NCBI GenBank assembly: GCA_013399305.1
Contig: VXAI01000021.1
Location: 4,465,874 to 4,529,873 of the forward strand
Direction: 5' to 3'
From: Rostratula benghalensis
Taxonomy: Eukaryota; Chordata; Aves; Charadriiformes; Rostratulidae
DNA: 64,000 nucleotides
Part shown: positions 41,665-54,056 of the stretch, one piece after another
How positions within the stretch are numbered: position 1 is the first letter of the stretch
How the letters are laid out: each line of letters begins with the position of its first letter
Notes under the pieces: generated by a model
Told to the model about the DNA's origin: nothing
Database searches by the model: none
Seen by the model: the letters and a program-made list of their open reading frames with translations, nothing else
Translations under genes and position numbers: made by a program

Positions 41665-43602
41665 TATATATATGTTATTTTCTTTTTTCTGCAACTCCGA
41701 AATTATATTTCTTGGTATAGGATTACCCTGACTGGTTGCCTTTTAGGATTCGAATTCAGCACTCAAAGCTTTCTTTAAAAACTAAGAGGGAAAAGGAAAG
41801 AAAAAAGCCGCGTCATCTCTATTTAAAATTACTTCTTTTTCCATTACCACTTTCAGCAATTGCCATACTTTGTGTCTTTTTTTTTTTTTCTGTGTGAAAA
41901 ATCAATTGTAATTACATGAATATGTCTCAATTACCTGTCCTTTTTCAGGATTAAAGTCTGCATCTGATTAATTGGACTTCTCTGCCCTAATGCCTTCTCC
42001 AATGCCCTAGGTCCTAGACGCCTTACCTCCTTCATACATTTTGTGGCAATTCCTTCATTTTGGCTAGTTCATACAAGACAGAAATCCTCCTACCAGAGAA
42101 GTAGTAAAACTATGCCAAAAATTAGATATAAGTGTGTTAATATGTGCGTTATTTCATGTTTAAAGGAGCTTGAAGGGAAGATAATCCAAAAGGGAAGAGC
42201 GCACAGAATCTGAAGTCAGAAGAACATCAATATCACTTGCAATACAACTTAAGATGGCAAAGCCAGTATAGTAAAGTTGTAGGGTGTACTTCTCAACATA
42301 ATCTGACACAGCAGCACAGAAGTGCCGTGAGCTGGGGAATTCTGTGATATTGGGGCACAATCTGTTCCCTGGGGCACAATTCCTCAAAAATCCTCTTCTG
42401 AGTAAGGAGAAAAGCAATCTGTTACAGCCTTTAAACACATAAAATAAATTCCTCTAACAGGGGAAGAAAGTCAGGACTTACATGGCTTCCTCCATGAGTA
42501 TTTCCCAGGTGAGAACCTGTGATTTGTAACCCAGTTCTTCTTCCAGGATACAGGACAAGATGGGAGCAATCTTTAGTGAGTATCAAAAAAAGTGTCTTGA
42601 GGCTTTTAATATTTTCATTCATTACAAAACAAGCATCGAGTTAAAAAATAAATTGCAAATTTATTTTTGCAAATGTATTACAACAGCTCCAATTTGCCAT
42701 CTCTTTCATTATAATTCTTTCCTCAACCTAGACAGTAGCACAACATCATGTTTGGATCAGCCATGAATTTCACACCACACATTTGAGGCAGCTTCTTACT
42801 TTTGAGTGATTTAATTTTCCTCTCACACCCCGTGCTATAAAACACAGATATAAATCTACTTATCTACTGCCACATAAGGCTTGGATAAATGCCATTGTAA
42901 TGATGATACCTATTATCATTAAAATAAGCAGTCATTTATCCAGAAATTATGAGAGTATATCTTACACTGAATAGTAATCTAATTAACAGAAAGTCCTAGT
43001 GACTTAATGGGATCACTTGCAAAATATAGTATTGCAACAGTGACAGAGCATGCACTTAATAAGCAGCCTCGTTTGCCTAATGACTTTTGCACCTATGGAA
43101 ACAAATCCAAAGTGTGAAATTAAACTGGTCCAACTTGTCCTTTTCCCTTTCTTAAACTCATTCTTGACAGCAAAACAAGTTACTTGAACATGTTTTCCTA
43201 CATCCTGCCTCCCCTTGCAAATCTAAAGTAATTCCAGCATGGCAAAAATCATACAGTAACCAGTGCTTGCAATAAAATATTAAAATAAATGGGGGGAAAA
43301 GGGGACACAAAGTGCTAACACAAGTTAAAGATGAAAATTTTCTAGGAACTCAGATCATCATCCTCATTAATCACATTTTTCTGATAATATCGGACAATGA
43401 GTAGGCATGTGACCTGGAACTGAGGTCTAAGCTCAATAACACTAGGTCCACAGGAACATTATTCTAATTCATTCAATTCTCATTGGCAGCACAAGCCAGT
43501 TCTCTCAAATCCCTGATGACCACAGCTATTTGCAGTACATGACTCCTGAGAAAATAATAAACAGAAGATAACAAATATAGTGTCATTTCTCATGGTACAC
43601 TG

Positions 43603-43640
43603 TTCTGACCACCCTCACGGGAAAGAACATATTCTTTAGA
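43603..43640 (-). mobile_element. Possible short CR1 fragment
   Basis: TTCTGACCACCCTCACGGGA followed by AAGAACATATTCTTT resembles the antisense CR1 3' block (CTGACCACCCTCA plus an AAAGAA-like continuation). The match is only about 35 bp and could be chance. Confidence 0.45.
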
Positions 43641-43719
43641 GAAATTTGATATTGCGTGAATATTGTAACATATCGAGGATTCCACATTATGGGAGGGGTT
43701 GATCTGTTTACAGCTTATT

Positions 43720-43760
43720 ATTAATGTCCACTTAATTAATGTCCACTTAATTAATGTCCA
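43720..43760. repeat. 15-bp tandem repeat, 2.5 copies
   Basis: The unit AATGTCCACTTAATT occurs at 43723-43737 and again at 43738-43752. The partial unit AATGTCCA follows at 43753-43760. The copies are identical, which suggests a recent or polymorphic minisatellite. Confidence 0.95.
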
Positions 43761-45188
43761 GGTGGTGCTACTGTTTGCATTGCCTGCATTAGAACATTAA
43801 AATATGTTCCCTAGAGACTTCCTTCCCTCCTACATGACACATCTGGCATTCCTGCTGTCCTCAGTCCCCTCTCACATTCCTTACAAGGAGCCTATTCAGA
43901 CTACTGCATCTAAGCCCAGACTGCAATTCAATCAGGAGCCATGCTTTCCTTCTGCTCCCCCTTACCTCCATACACATGTGCTGCTCTTCACTTTCTCTCC
44001 AAGCTTTTGAGGCTGTTACTGTCACTTCTCAAGCAGTACTGTCAGGGCAGTAGGAGTAGAGAGCCTTTTTCTTCCACTTCACAGGATGCTTGCATTAGGA
44101 TGGTGTTTAAGGTTTTTGAACTAATGCAGCTAAAGGAGAGAGTCTATCCTACAGGAAAAAGGCCCTTAGACTATCCAGAATTTGATAGATAAACATCCAC
44201 ATAGCCTAAACTTTTCAAATTAAAAGCCCAATTGACAGGTAAAAGTGCTTAATTTAGGAGAACATTTAAGTCTTGCATAGCTTTGGTCCTCATATACCTA
44301 CCCACATGAATCAGTGCCTGCAGTCCTAAACTCAGGTTAAATTTGGGCAAGCGTTATCCAGCAGCAACAGAAAATTTGCTGTAATTCCAGCCTCCACTGG
44401 GTGCCACTATTGCATAACACAATGTATGGATTATGCTGCATGAGTCAACAAATTTGCAAAAATTATTTTCAACTTGCACTTCTTTTTCATGAAGTTTTCA
44501 AACCATATTCAGAGACTTATCACTTATTTTTTATGTCCTTAAAATGCCATGTGATAATCCTTTTAGAGACAGAAACACAAGAAGGATTTAATTCCTCCTA
44601 GATTACTACCGCTAAAAAGGCTCAAATGCAAAAGTGCTCAGATTCTTTCCTAATTTCATACTGGAATAAGACCTTTAGCTCCATGAGTGGATCTGCTCCT
44701 CCATGCTGACTGATAATCAACTTAGCACCCTATTTTAAGCTATCGTTTGTAACTTATGAAGAGACATAATCACATCTGCATCTTCTGCATCTCAAATGCT
44801 TTGATGGCAGCTTGATTAACACAAGGGTAAAACCTTACCACAAACCCATAGGTGACCTTAACAACATTCAGTGTGTTATATGCACACAGAACTGTGTTTG
44901 TATCAGAAGGATAGCAGTAATGCTGAAAATATGTTATCAGCCTGTCTTTTAATTTTATGGCAATTAAGTGTTCATGTTACGAACTGATGTGATTTCCATT
45001 TGATGGTCAGTAACTATCCACAACTTCCTGTATACCAAATTTCATTCTAGTGATTTAAGCCAGAATCTAAAACCAGTGAAATTTAACATTATGAATTACT
45101 TTCAGAAATTCATGCCAGATAATGTAGTCACCTTTAGTCTGTCTATTTCACAGCCTCCCTGCTCATGGATTTGGAGGGAGAGAGGGAA

Positions 45189-45205
45189 GAAGGAAGGAAG
45201 GAAGA
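45189..45205. repeat. GAAG microsatellite
   Basis: AAGAAGGAAGGAAGGAAG: about four GGAA units within a purine-rich stretch. Intronic. Confidence 0.8.
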
Positions 45206-46553
45206 TTTAATTTCAGTCATACCTAATGGAAGATTTTTTTGGAGTTTACACTAAACATGAAAAATTCTTACAGCAAAAGACTGTTACAAGGTGCTATCTT
45301 CCATACTGGAATCTGACATAACCACAACAATTTAAAGTTGCTGAAGACAGGGGAAGGAGTATCTCCGCGTTTATGAAGCCTACCTTTAAAACTTCTGGTC
45401 TTTCCTTCCATTCCTCTCAACATTCTTGCTTAGTAGGCAGTTAGTGTCATTGAAAGGTACAGAAATTTTTATAGCCATTGATCTTTGAAACAATCTTAGC
45501 CTTTTTTTAGCAGAAATCCAAAATACTTTATTGAAACTCTGCCATACTCTGATGCAGATTTTCCTGCAAATGGAGGTATGTGACTCTGTGAATATCAGTT
45601 GTTATCACAGAGATAGGCAAAAAAGGAGAACACGTAAACCATCATCTGGCAGTAGAGGCTCCTCCAGGGCAAAGAAGATATAGTAAGAAGAGAGAAAGAA
45701 AGAGACTATACAACAAATCAGGGAAATCAACGGAAGCAAACAGCAAGTAGACTGAATCTTAATCTGACCCACAATTTTTTTCACAGCCAGATAATTCACT
45801 AGTGTTGTCCAGCAAAGCAAATCTGTGGTGAAGGTCTGGAGGCAACAGACAAGGCCAGTGCCCTAAATTCTGACCATTCCTGCATCACTGAGAAACTCAC
45901 AAGTGGCTGTTTGTGGCTAAAGGAGAAAGAGCAATTCATTTGTAGGGTAAACTGCTAGGTTCAAGATAGTCACTCAGGATATAATAGAAGTACTTGCAAA
46001 AGAAGATTGAGACAGCCTTGTTAGGGCTCTCAGCATGCAGGCTGTTGTTCGTCAGACATGGCAAACTCTGCAGGAGTGACTATCACCCACGTAGTTCCTC
46101 CTTTTACGCCTACTTATTGAATCATATTAAAAACAGCAACAAGATAAAACAACTATCCACTTGCTCTTTAAATTGATGTGTAGTTATTAGACATGCGTGC
46201 GTGGACGTAAGGAAAACGTCACAGATGGGAAGAAGATCAGGTTTATAAATCAATTTGTACTATCACAAAACTGGAAAATCCCCATCTTTCCATTAACAGC
46301 TGAACTGAAAATTTCTCAGTAGGAGAAAGTCCTAGTCCTACATCCAGGAATCTAGAACATGTATATTCTTTCTTACCACACCAAAGGCTAGGGAAATTGC
46401 CTGTCCACAGCTACCAGAAATACTTTCTGAAGGGGCATTGTTCTGCCCTCAGAGCTTTTCAGAGCAATAGCCAGGTTACTAGAAGAGTTCAACCTCAGCT
46501 TTGCTGTCTTGTTTTACTTATTTGTATTGTTTGGGGGTTTTCTCATAGTTTTC

Positions 46554-46570
46554 TTTTTTTTTTTTTTTTT
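46554..46570 (+). repeat. T-run (17 nt)
   Basis: An uninterrupted run of 17 T on the plus strand, preceded by a TTTGGGGGTTTT motif about 20 bp upstream. Confidence 0.85.
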
Positions 46571-47518
46571 GCACATTTCATAAACTGTAGCTAATCAGGG
46601 ACTCCAGTCAGAAAGAAAAGGACACTGAGTGAATTTTATCTTGGCCATACACAGCAGACCACAGCTTTACTCAGTATGGATGAAGATTTGTAAACAGTAG
46701 ACTGACCAGGGAATTATTTCATTACATGAATGTGACAATGTCATCACATGCAGTTCAAGCATGGCTTTACTTGCACATCTTCACGTGACAAGGTTGTACA
46801 TGCAGCTGACAGTGCTCTCTGTCTGAAGCTGCCTCCTCTTCCCAGTCTTGCCCATGCTCTTCCTGGAACACAGCATAGATTAGGCTACTGGTCCCATGGT
46901 ATGGAATAATCTGGGAAACGGGCTGTGGATTGGGGTTGCACATGAATTTTGTGGATGGTAGTGACAACAGATTCTTGGGCGTACAGCAGCAATGACAGTT
47001 ATGAGAGAGTCACATGTAGGACTACGGTCTCTTCTGCAGATCAGTTAACATTCAGGTAAGAGAGAGAAGGCATACTTTCTCCTCCAGATATCTTGTAATC
47101 TCATAAATACATATCCATTTGATTAATTTTCATAACTGGTAGCATACAAACAGATATTTTAGAAAAAGTCCGAAGAGACGTTTGGTTAACAGGTAAAGAT
47201 AAGGACTGTTTGTTCAGAATCAGAAAGAATCACAAATACCTGAATGAAATAATTAGCTCCGAGATAGCAGTCTCCAAAAAGCAAGGACAAAGCACTGTTG
47301 GCAATGCCATGGTAAGATGTGATAAGACTGCATGAAAACAGGCACTGGCTTCCAGTTCAGGTAGATGATGTGACTGATTGTTACCAGGGGAATTAAATCA
47401 GTACAAGGAGATGAACACAGAGAAGACTGTGCTGGGAACAAAAACTGCACAAATGACAGTTTATGACCTCTACCTTCACCATCTAGGTAATGTCCAGTAT
47501 TGTCCCCCTTACACAAGT

Positions 47519-47575
47519 CATAGAAGCATAGATTGGTTGGAGTTAACTGAGACCTTAAAGATCATCAAGTTCGGA
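47519..47575 (-). mobile_element. CR1 LINE 3' end fragment, minus orientation
   Basis: The plus strand reads CATAGAAGCATAGATTGGTT, then GGAGTTAACTGAGACCTTAA and AGATCATCAAGTTC. This is the reverse complement of a CR1 3' terminus (ATCATAGAATCATAG... and ...AGATCATC.AGTTC). It is strongly diverged and only about 57 bp is recognisable. It abuts a stretch with long open frames on the minus strand (to about 47784). Confidence 0.7.
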
Positions 47576-47968
47576 CCACCACACCAGACCAGGTTGCTCA
47601 TGTTGCGCTTTCTCTGTGCCTGTTTCATCTGAATGGCTTTTTGCCTTTCCAGTGTTGTATTTTCATTTTCAGACTCTACAGACAGGTGCTCTTGAGTTGG
47701 CTCTTCTGCTTTGCTGCAGTTCTCAGAGTAGAACCTGGCATTCTCCCTTATGACAGTACGATCATCTCGTAACAAGAGCAGCACTTACCAATGTTTTGGC
47801 TGTGATGAAGGCCCCTCTCCTCTTCACTGGCCAATTTCCTCATCCTTTTTCTGTATTAAAGCATGACCACCCCGTCTCATGGTGAGATCAGTTAATAGGG
47901 TTTCATTGCACAGATGCATACCCAACACACCTCTTCCATGCCCACCATTCTTTCTGCCAGCTCTTTGG

Positions 47969-48213
47969 CAGAAGGTAATCTACAAGGACTGTGTCCTGTT
48001 TGAGCTTGAAGCAATTGGAATTACCACAAACAGGAAAGTTTTCAGCCCTCTCGGATTCATGGCCACCTGTATGATGAATTTAAGATGCCTGACAACAATG
48101 TGCTTTCTTCTTTGGATTTTGTAGATGCCAGGGATCTGAGGGCTGTATTGTACTATATGTACTACTGCTTTACTAGGATTGCAGAGATTGATGCTATTTT
48201 TACAGTGCACAGA
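47969..48213 (+). pseudogene. Unidentified coding-like relic, frameshifted
   Basis: Two plus-strand frames read like real protein in succession. The first, from about 47971 to 48050, gives KVIYKDCVLFELEAIGITTN. The second, from about 48051 to 48213, includes GHLYDEFKMPDNNVLSSLDF and ends EIDAIFTVHRG. The switch between frames falls near 48050, and the second frame has stops (TGAGCTTGA) immediately upstream, so an intact protein is not possible. Codon use and residue mix look protein-like, with many charged, aromatic and aliphatic residues. I do not recognise the family. It may be a decayed processed gene copy or part of an old transposon. A GTAGGC after HRG could be a relic splice donor or chance. 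Confidence 0.35.
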
Positions 48214-48335
48214 GGTAGGCTTGTTTCTCAGACAATAATCTTCCTTTCTCTTTTTTTTCCTTATTTATATCTGCCTGGTTCTGGAGGATGAGAGCCCCTC
48301 TTAGCATTCACACAAGCAGCCACCATACAAGAAAA

Positions 48336-48348
48336 ACACACACACACA
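48336..48348. repeat. Short AC repeat
   Basis: ACACACACACACA, 6.5 dinucleotide units. Intronic and unremarkable. Confidence 0.8.
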
Positions 48349-49734
48349 AGGTTTAATTTGGACAGGTTTATCACTAAGCAGTGCAACTATTACATGCTGA
48401 CTGTCATCCTGCTCTGTAACAGCGCATGTGTTTCCCGTGGGCTGTTTCCCACCCTGGGTGTTGGTCACCAGTCAAAGGACACTGCTGCAAAGATGTGCAT
48501 GGAACCTTAGCAAAGTCACTGCAGAACCAAAGCCACTAAGATACAGCTCTCCTAATACTGAAGAAAGAGCTCCTCCCAAAGGCAAATTCAGGACCTGTGG
48601 CTCTTCGAAGTTATTGGAACTTTCCACATGTTTGCATTGCATATAAGAGGATAACAGTTTTAAAAATTGTACTTAAACTACATTGAGGCCTAAGCCCAGA
48701 AAACAGAATACACAATCCAAGGAGTGCAGTTACAGAAAACCAAACAAAAGCACAAACAAGTTCCATTTCCAGATGTGGAGGAATTCCAGTGTGTGGGCAA
48801 AGCAGTGGTACATGCTGGGGAGTGATAGTAGAGTGATTTCTTGCTGGTGAATTGGCACGCTTCTTTAGCATGGCTTAGAGCAAGCAATGGATTTTGATAT
48901 TCACTGATAGACTACGATGGTCACTGCTTGAGTTGCCTTATATTGGAAAGAACTCTGCCCATAGCACTTTTTCTCTCTCCTAAACAGCTTGATTTCTGGG
49001 CAGATTTATTCATTATGATGTTTTCACCCATTTAGTTCTATTTAGGGACTAATCCAAAGCCTGCTGCTGTAGCTTAAAGTTCCTTTCTAACTTCTGCTGT
49101 GACCCCATGCCACCACACTTGTGTGTCTCTACAAGAGTCCAAATGTCTTCTTGTCTGTCTTTGTTTAAAAGTGGGTTTATCTGGATTTCAAAATTGAAAA
49201 GTATTGGCAAGAATACTTCAGAAAGTAGATTTGGAAAGGAGACCAAATTTTTCTCTTATGTACATCCCATGAAGTCTTGTTCACACTCAAGGAGGAATAT
49301 TGAATGTCTAACAGTGAAGAAATTAACCATTTCTACTCAATGTGCCAAATAAATTCTGTGATGTCATTACTGCAACTAAACAGGTTATCCAGAAAAACAA
49401 AACATTGCTAACAGTTGCCTGTATTTTAAGGGATAATACTGGATTAACTGACCCTGCACAAGAATTAGCAAATCACACAGGAAGTTTCCTTAAGAGATTA
49501 AGTCTTTAAGAAACAAATCTCTTACAAGTGGGTTATTATAAAACCTGTATGAAAAAAAAAAAAGACAAATATTGGAGCTTTGTTAGTTTTGTTAGTATCT
49601 TAAAAGTTTATTTCAAATAAAAAATGTTGTACCCAGTGACAGGAAAGTAAGGTCATCTGGAGGTTAAATACAAAGCATAAAAGGGGCGTGCACACATGCC
49701 CACTATGGCAGGATTCTCAGTGTTGGGACATCAC

Positions 49735-49862
49735 ATTCAAAGCTTTACAGGAGTCCAGAGAGATGATATCTGTAGCTCTTCCTTTATCCCCTAATGTAGT
49801 CAGTCTTCATAGAAGACGACAAGGTTCATCTGGCAAGATTTGCCTTTGGTGAAGCCAAATTA
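49735..49862 (-). mobile_element. CR1 LINE reverse-transcriptase fragment, minus orientation
   Basis: The plus strand AAAGCTTTACAGGAGTCCAG, then AGATGATATCTGTAGCTCTTC, matches the antisense of the CR1 reverse transcriptase around its LDFSKAFD motif. On the minus strand the relic reads LDSCKALNVM, with stops upstream of it in the same frame. The block continues towards the plus-strand TTTGCCTTTGGTGAAGCCAA, which fits the preceding FTKGRS-type region. It is dead: there are several stops and it is only about 130 bp long. It shows that internal CR1 pol pieces, not only 3' ends, are present here. Confidence 0.75.
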
Positions 49863-50369
49863 TTGGGGAACCTTTCCCACACTTTCTTTATGGGGACAAA
49901 CTGACAAGATGAGATCCTATAAAATCTGGAAGGACTTTTACCTTCTTAATACCACACGCTGGTCATATAGGCATTCCTTCTGCAAGGCCTCATCTCAGCT
50001 GAAGACCCTTGTCAGAAAGAACGTTTATTTGAAGTCTAAAAGCTATTGGAGTTAAACAGAAACAGCTATGCAAAACAAGGCCTAAGACAATCTTCAGGAC
50101 TCCAAATTACTTCCAAATCAAAGAATAACACTAAACACCCAGCACGGGTTTCTAGCTAAGGTTTCTGTCAGCCCTGATTAATCCATGAACTTTACCTACC
50201 TACCTAAACACTAGTTAGAGGGGGAAGACTGCTATTCTATGACATGCAGCAAAGCATTTCTGAAAATTGAGATTCTTTTTACTTATCAGTATGCCCTGAT
50301 CCATATAAAAGCTTGCTTGTCCATTCCCGGGGCAGTAAATGAACAAACTGAAAGCCCTCTAAAAAGGAA

Positions 50370-50398
50370 AAGCTCTAGACAGTACAAGCTCTAGACAG
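50370..50398. repeat. 16-bp spaced direct duplication
   Basis: AAGCTCTAGACAG occurs at 50370-50382 and again at 50386-50398, separated by TAC. It is a small tandem duplication. Confidence 0.9.
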
Positions 50399-50518
50399 GC
50401 AAGAGAAGGAACCGTTAGTGAAAGAGCTTTTGTCTGGGACCTTAATGATAGGCAAGAGAAGCAAGATACAGTAAATATATGAGCAAAGCTGTTACATGTT
50501 TAGTTTTTCAAAAACTAA

Positions 50519-50571
50519 ATTATCTTAATTTTATCTTAATCTTATCTTATTTTAAGGATTATTATCTTAAA
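50519..50571. repeat. TTATCTTAA-type simple repeat
   Basis: Degenerate repetition of TTATCTTAA/TTATCTTAT units in an AT-rich stretch: five TATCTTA cores in about 52 bp. Confidence 0.8.
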
Positions 50572-53500
50572 CAGATGAGACTTTTTTCCCAACAGATCTT
50601 TAAATGAAAGTTTTAGTGTAAATCAGGCAGAGGGCCAGATCTAAGTGGTTTTCTGCAAACAAGCCTAAGCAAAAAAAAAAAATAATACTGATGCACAAAC
50701 ATATTTCTACATTACCTGCCATTAATTATTATTTAACCTTCATTTTTTCAAGAAATACAGAGAGACTTATACATATCACGGGTGAGCTTCAGCTAAGCCA
50801 CATGGCAGCTCTTAGCTCATTATAAATATGAGGTAAGAAAAAACTTATACGATTAATTTCATGTTTTTGTTAGGAGCATATGCAGGACACTTTACCTGAG
50901 TATTTCAATACTTGCAGCCCTGACTTAAACTGCACATCACAAGGAAAGGATACCAAGTTTCAGCTAGTTAGTCAATTAGCTCACACTGGATTTGATTTCC
51001 CCTGTTTCTTTTTTACAACTAGCTCTGGGAAAAAAAACTCAGCTCAGTTAGCATTTGGCCTACGTGACAGAGTCAGCAGAGTCAGAATATAACAATACTG
51101 AAGGGAAAATCCTGAGTTTTGTGTTTCTATAATGCTGTTTGGGTGAGAAAGTTAAACTGCTAAGCACTCACTTAAATCTACTTGTAGACAGTTTAATAGT
51201 GGCCATTGCTAGAACTAGTTGAAGCTGTTATCATAAAAAAATTTCCTATACATACCTCTTCCCTGTTTTGTAAAGCGTTTTCTCACTTTGTTGCAGATAC
51301 TGGAAAGAGTAAAGAGGTATTGAACTATGATCTCAGTAATAATATCTAGAGATTCCATGTTTGGTGAGCACTGCTGCGACCTGATTTGTAAAAGTTGCTT
51401 AGTACCTGCAGCTAGAAAAGGTTCCTAGCTTTCACCTGCACTGAACCCCATGTCAGAGTAGGACTCTTACAGCTTTACTGCCCAAGCAAGTGCCAACACT
51501 CATAAGCGTTGTGATGCAGGAGGCTTGTTAACCCCCACGCTGAGCCACGGAAGGGCAGTAACACTCATGGTACTACTAGAATCCATTTTGGAAAAGAGCA
51601 AAACAAGAAACAGGCTCTGAGCAGTAAACCCTTTGGACTTTTCTAATGAATCACAAAAAATCATCAATACTGAGTGAAGTTTGCAACAGGATGAGTCAGT
51701 CAGACTAGTATATCTAATTTCACCAGAGATTTTGTGAGAGAAGAGCCATCTAATGTGCCTGTCTCACTTAATAAATATTTTCACCCTTATCTCTCTTCAC
51801 ACTTATTGTGGCTACAGCTAAGCTATTTAATGTGTACAACATAAGCACATTCAGTTATGGCTACAAATGCAGATATGCAATGCATTAGTTTACTGCTGAG
51901 TGAGAAGAAAAGAATTATGAAAGCTACTCCTTTGTACAGAAAGGCCAATAGGTAAGGCTATGTCTTTCCAGTTTCTTTTCTGCCTCTATCAGGGACAGGA
52001 GGAATATTTTAGGTCCAAAATAGCTCTTTCCCTGCACTCTTTTTAAATGGTTCAATTGATTCTCATTAATCTCTGTCTTCAGTTTAGGAGCTGAGTAAGC
52101 TTCTTCTTTCATCTTAAAATTAAATTTACTTGATAGATTATTATTATTAGGTAGGGAAAACCCACCTGTCATTTGATGTGTTGGCTTCTGTTCCTTTAGA
52201 CGTCATTCGTGGATCATTTGCTGCCCTGATCATTGTCATTGCTTTAAGCAATATTTTAAATCATTACAGAAAAATCATCATCTGGTGATTTCCAAATTAT
52301 TTTTCATTTATAAAATTCTTTTAACATCCTGACTTTTGAAACATAAATCCAGAGCTATTTGGAGTGCTTTAAATAAAATACTTAGTGAAATATAAAATCA
52401 ATAGATAACATAAAATACCAACATAACTGACTGCAAAAACCATGTGTAAATTATAAGGGAGCCAAACAAGTGCAGAGTGGTAACCTGGCACCAGCTCAAA
52501 TTTTCAAAATGAAGTTGGAGGGAATGGCAATCTACAGGCACTGCTCCAGTTTGGTCTTGCGCATTGAAGCGTACACCTCAGTAACCTGGCATAGTCCACA
52601 AACTTCCTTTTCAGCTTTCAAAATCTATTTCAATGAAGCTTGAAGACACTCTTCTGCACCTCATCTTAAATATAGTGGTGTATATAAAAAAAAAGAGCTG
52701 AGGGGCAGAGGAGAAGAGAGGTTGTTCCTCCCACATTGACTGCATCATATAGAGGAAATGCCAAAGTCCACCTAAGTCTACCGGCTCTCACTCTGCATCA
52801 ACACTGCTTTGGAGCCATGAAAAAAAAAAAAAAATAGAGCAGAATAGTGGCAAGATTTACTCTCAACATATCACTGATAATACCTGGATGTGACTGCAAT
52901 GCCTTCTCTGATCAGGTCTTACTGAAATATAACAAAACCTGAATAAAATATAGCTGCTTTGTCTGTTACGAATTTTTTGCACGTGGACACATTATTAGAG
53001 ATCCATGCTTAAGCAATATGCGACATCAAGCAAAGCCTAGATCTGTGGGTGACATGGAAAGACTTATACTAAAGGCAAAAGATTTAAAAGTGTTCATTGC
53101 AGGGTTAGAAGAGAGCTTGCACTTTTGTTACCAATTTATAGACAGATTTATATATTAATTTGTAGGCTGCCTGCTGTGTCTTTTATTGAAAAGACAGACA
53201 AGGTGTGTCAAAAAGGTCTTGTACCTATTTGATCTGGCTCTGAAAGTTTTATTCCACAGCACTATGTGTTCAGTGATCAGTTTGATTGCAATCTGAAATC
53301 TCAACCATGAGCAGACCAACAGACATGCATCTCTGTTGATATTTTTAACAGGTAGTGGTTCTCTTGTTATGAAGTTATTCACATGCTTAAGGCTAAGTGT
53401 ACGTGTATAGGTTTGCTGAATCTTGGCCAGGCCTGATATCTAAATGAGGATCTACTGATAAACAACAGAATCTGTGTCTTCCAAATGGCAGATATTCACC

Positions 53501-53988
53501 AACTCCTTAGCTAAGTCTCATATTGTCCTACTTTACCAGTATTATCAAAATGTTTATCTTTAGTACAACGTTTGCTGGCTCCTTTCTCCCTCTTCTAAAA
53601 TCTATAATACAATTAAAGTGAAGCAAGGTTTGTAAGGAGAGGTAATATCTTTTATTAGAGCAACTGATACGTATCTCCTTAGACCACCAGGGCTACAACA
53701 ACAAAACTGCTATAATTTAATTAGTCATTTTAAAAGAATTGGAATAATGGCAGTGACCTCAGCCAAAGCATTTTGTCTATACTTTTTTCCTACAGAGATC
53801 TGGCAATGCCCCATAATCCTGCACTAACATGTCTGTCTTTATTCAATTCCATGTCTCTTGAATAGTAAGTCCATCAACTTTGCATGATAAAGCGGGTACT
53901 ACCATAAAGCAAAGAAATATTAATCTGCTGTGTAACTGTCAGAAGGTTTTCAACAGACCAAATGATACTGCTGAGATTAGCTGTCAGT

Positions 53989-54056
53989 GGGTTTGGGGGT
54001 TTTTGTTGTTGGGTTTAGATTTGCTGGGGTTTTTTTAGAGAAAATGGGGACTTGGG
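53989..54056 (+). other. G-rich tract with quadruplex potential
   Basis: Six G-runs of three or more fall in 68 bp, at 53989-53991, 53995-53999, 54011-54013, 54026-54029, 54046-54049 and 54054-54056. They are separated by T-rich spacers of 3-16 nt. Several spacers exceed the usual 7-nt loop limit, so quadruplex formation is possible but not strongly predicted. It is followed by TTTG-type repeats. Confidence 0.4.

Noticed and set aside
41445..41778. Plus-strand frames running through the N gap
   Set aside because: They exist only because N codons carry no stops. The flanks are poly-A (lysine) and a TA repeat.
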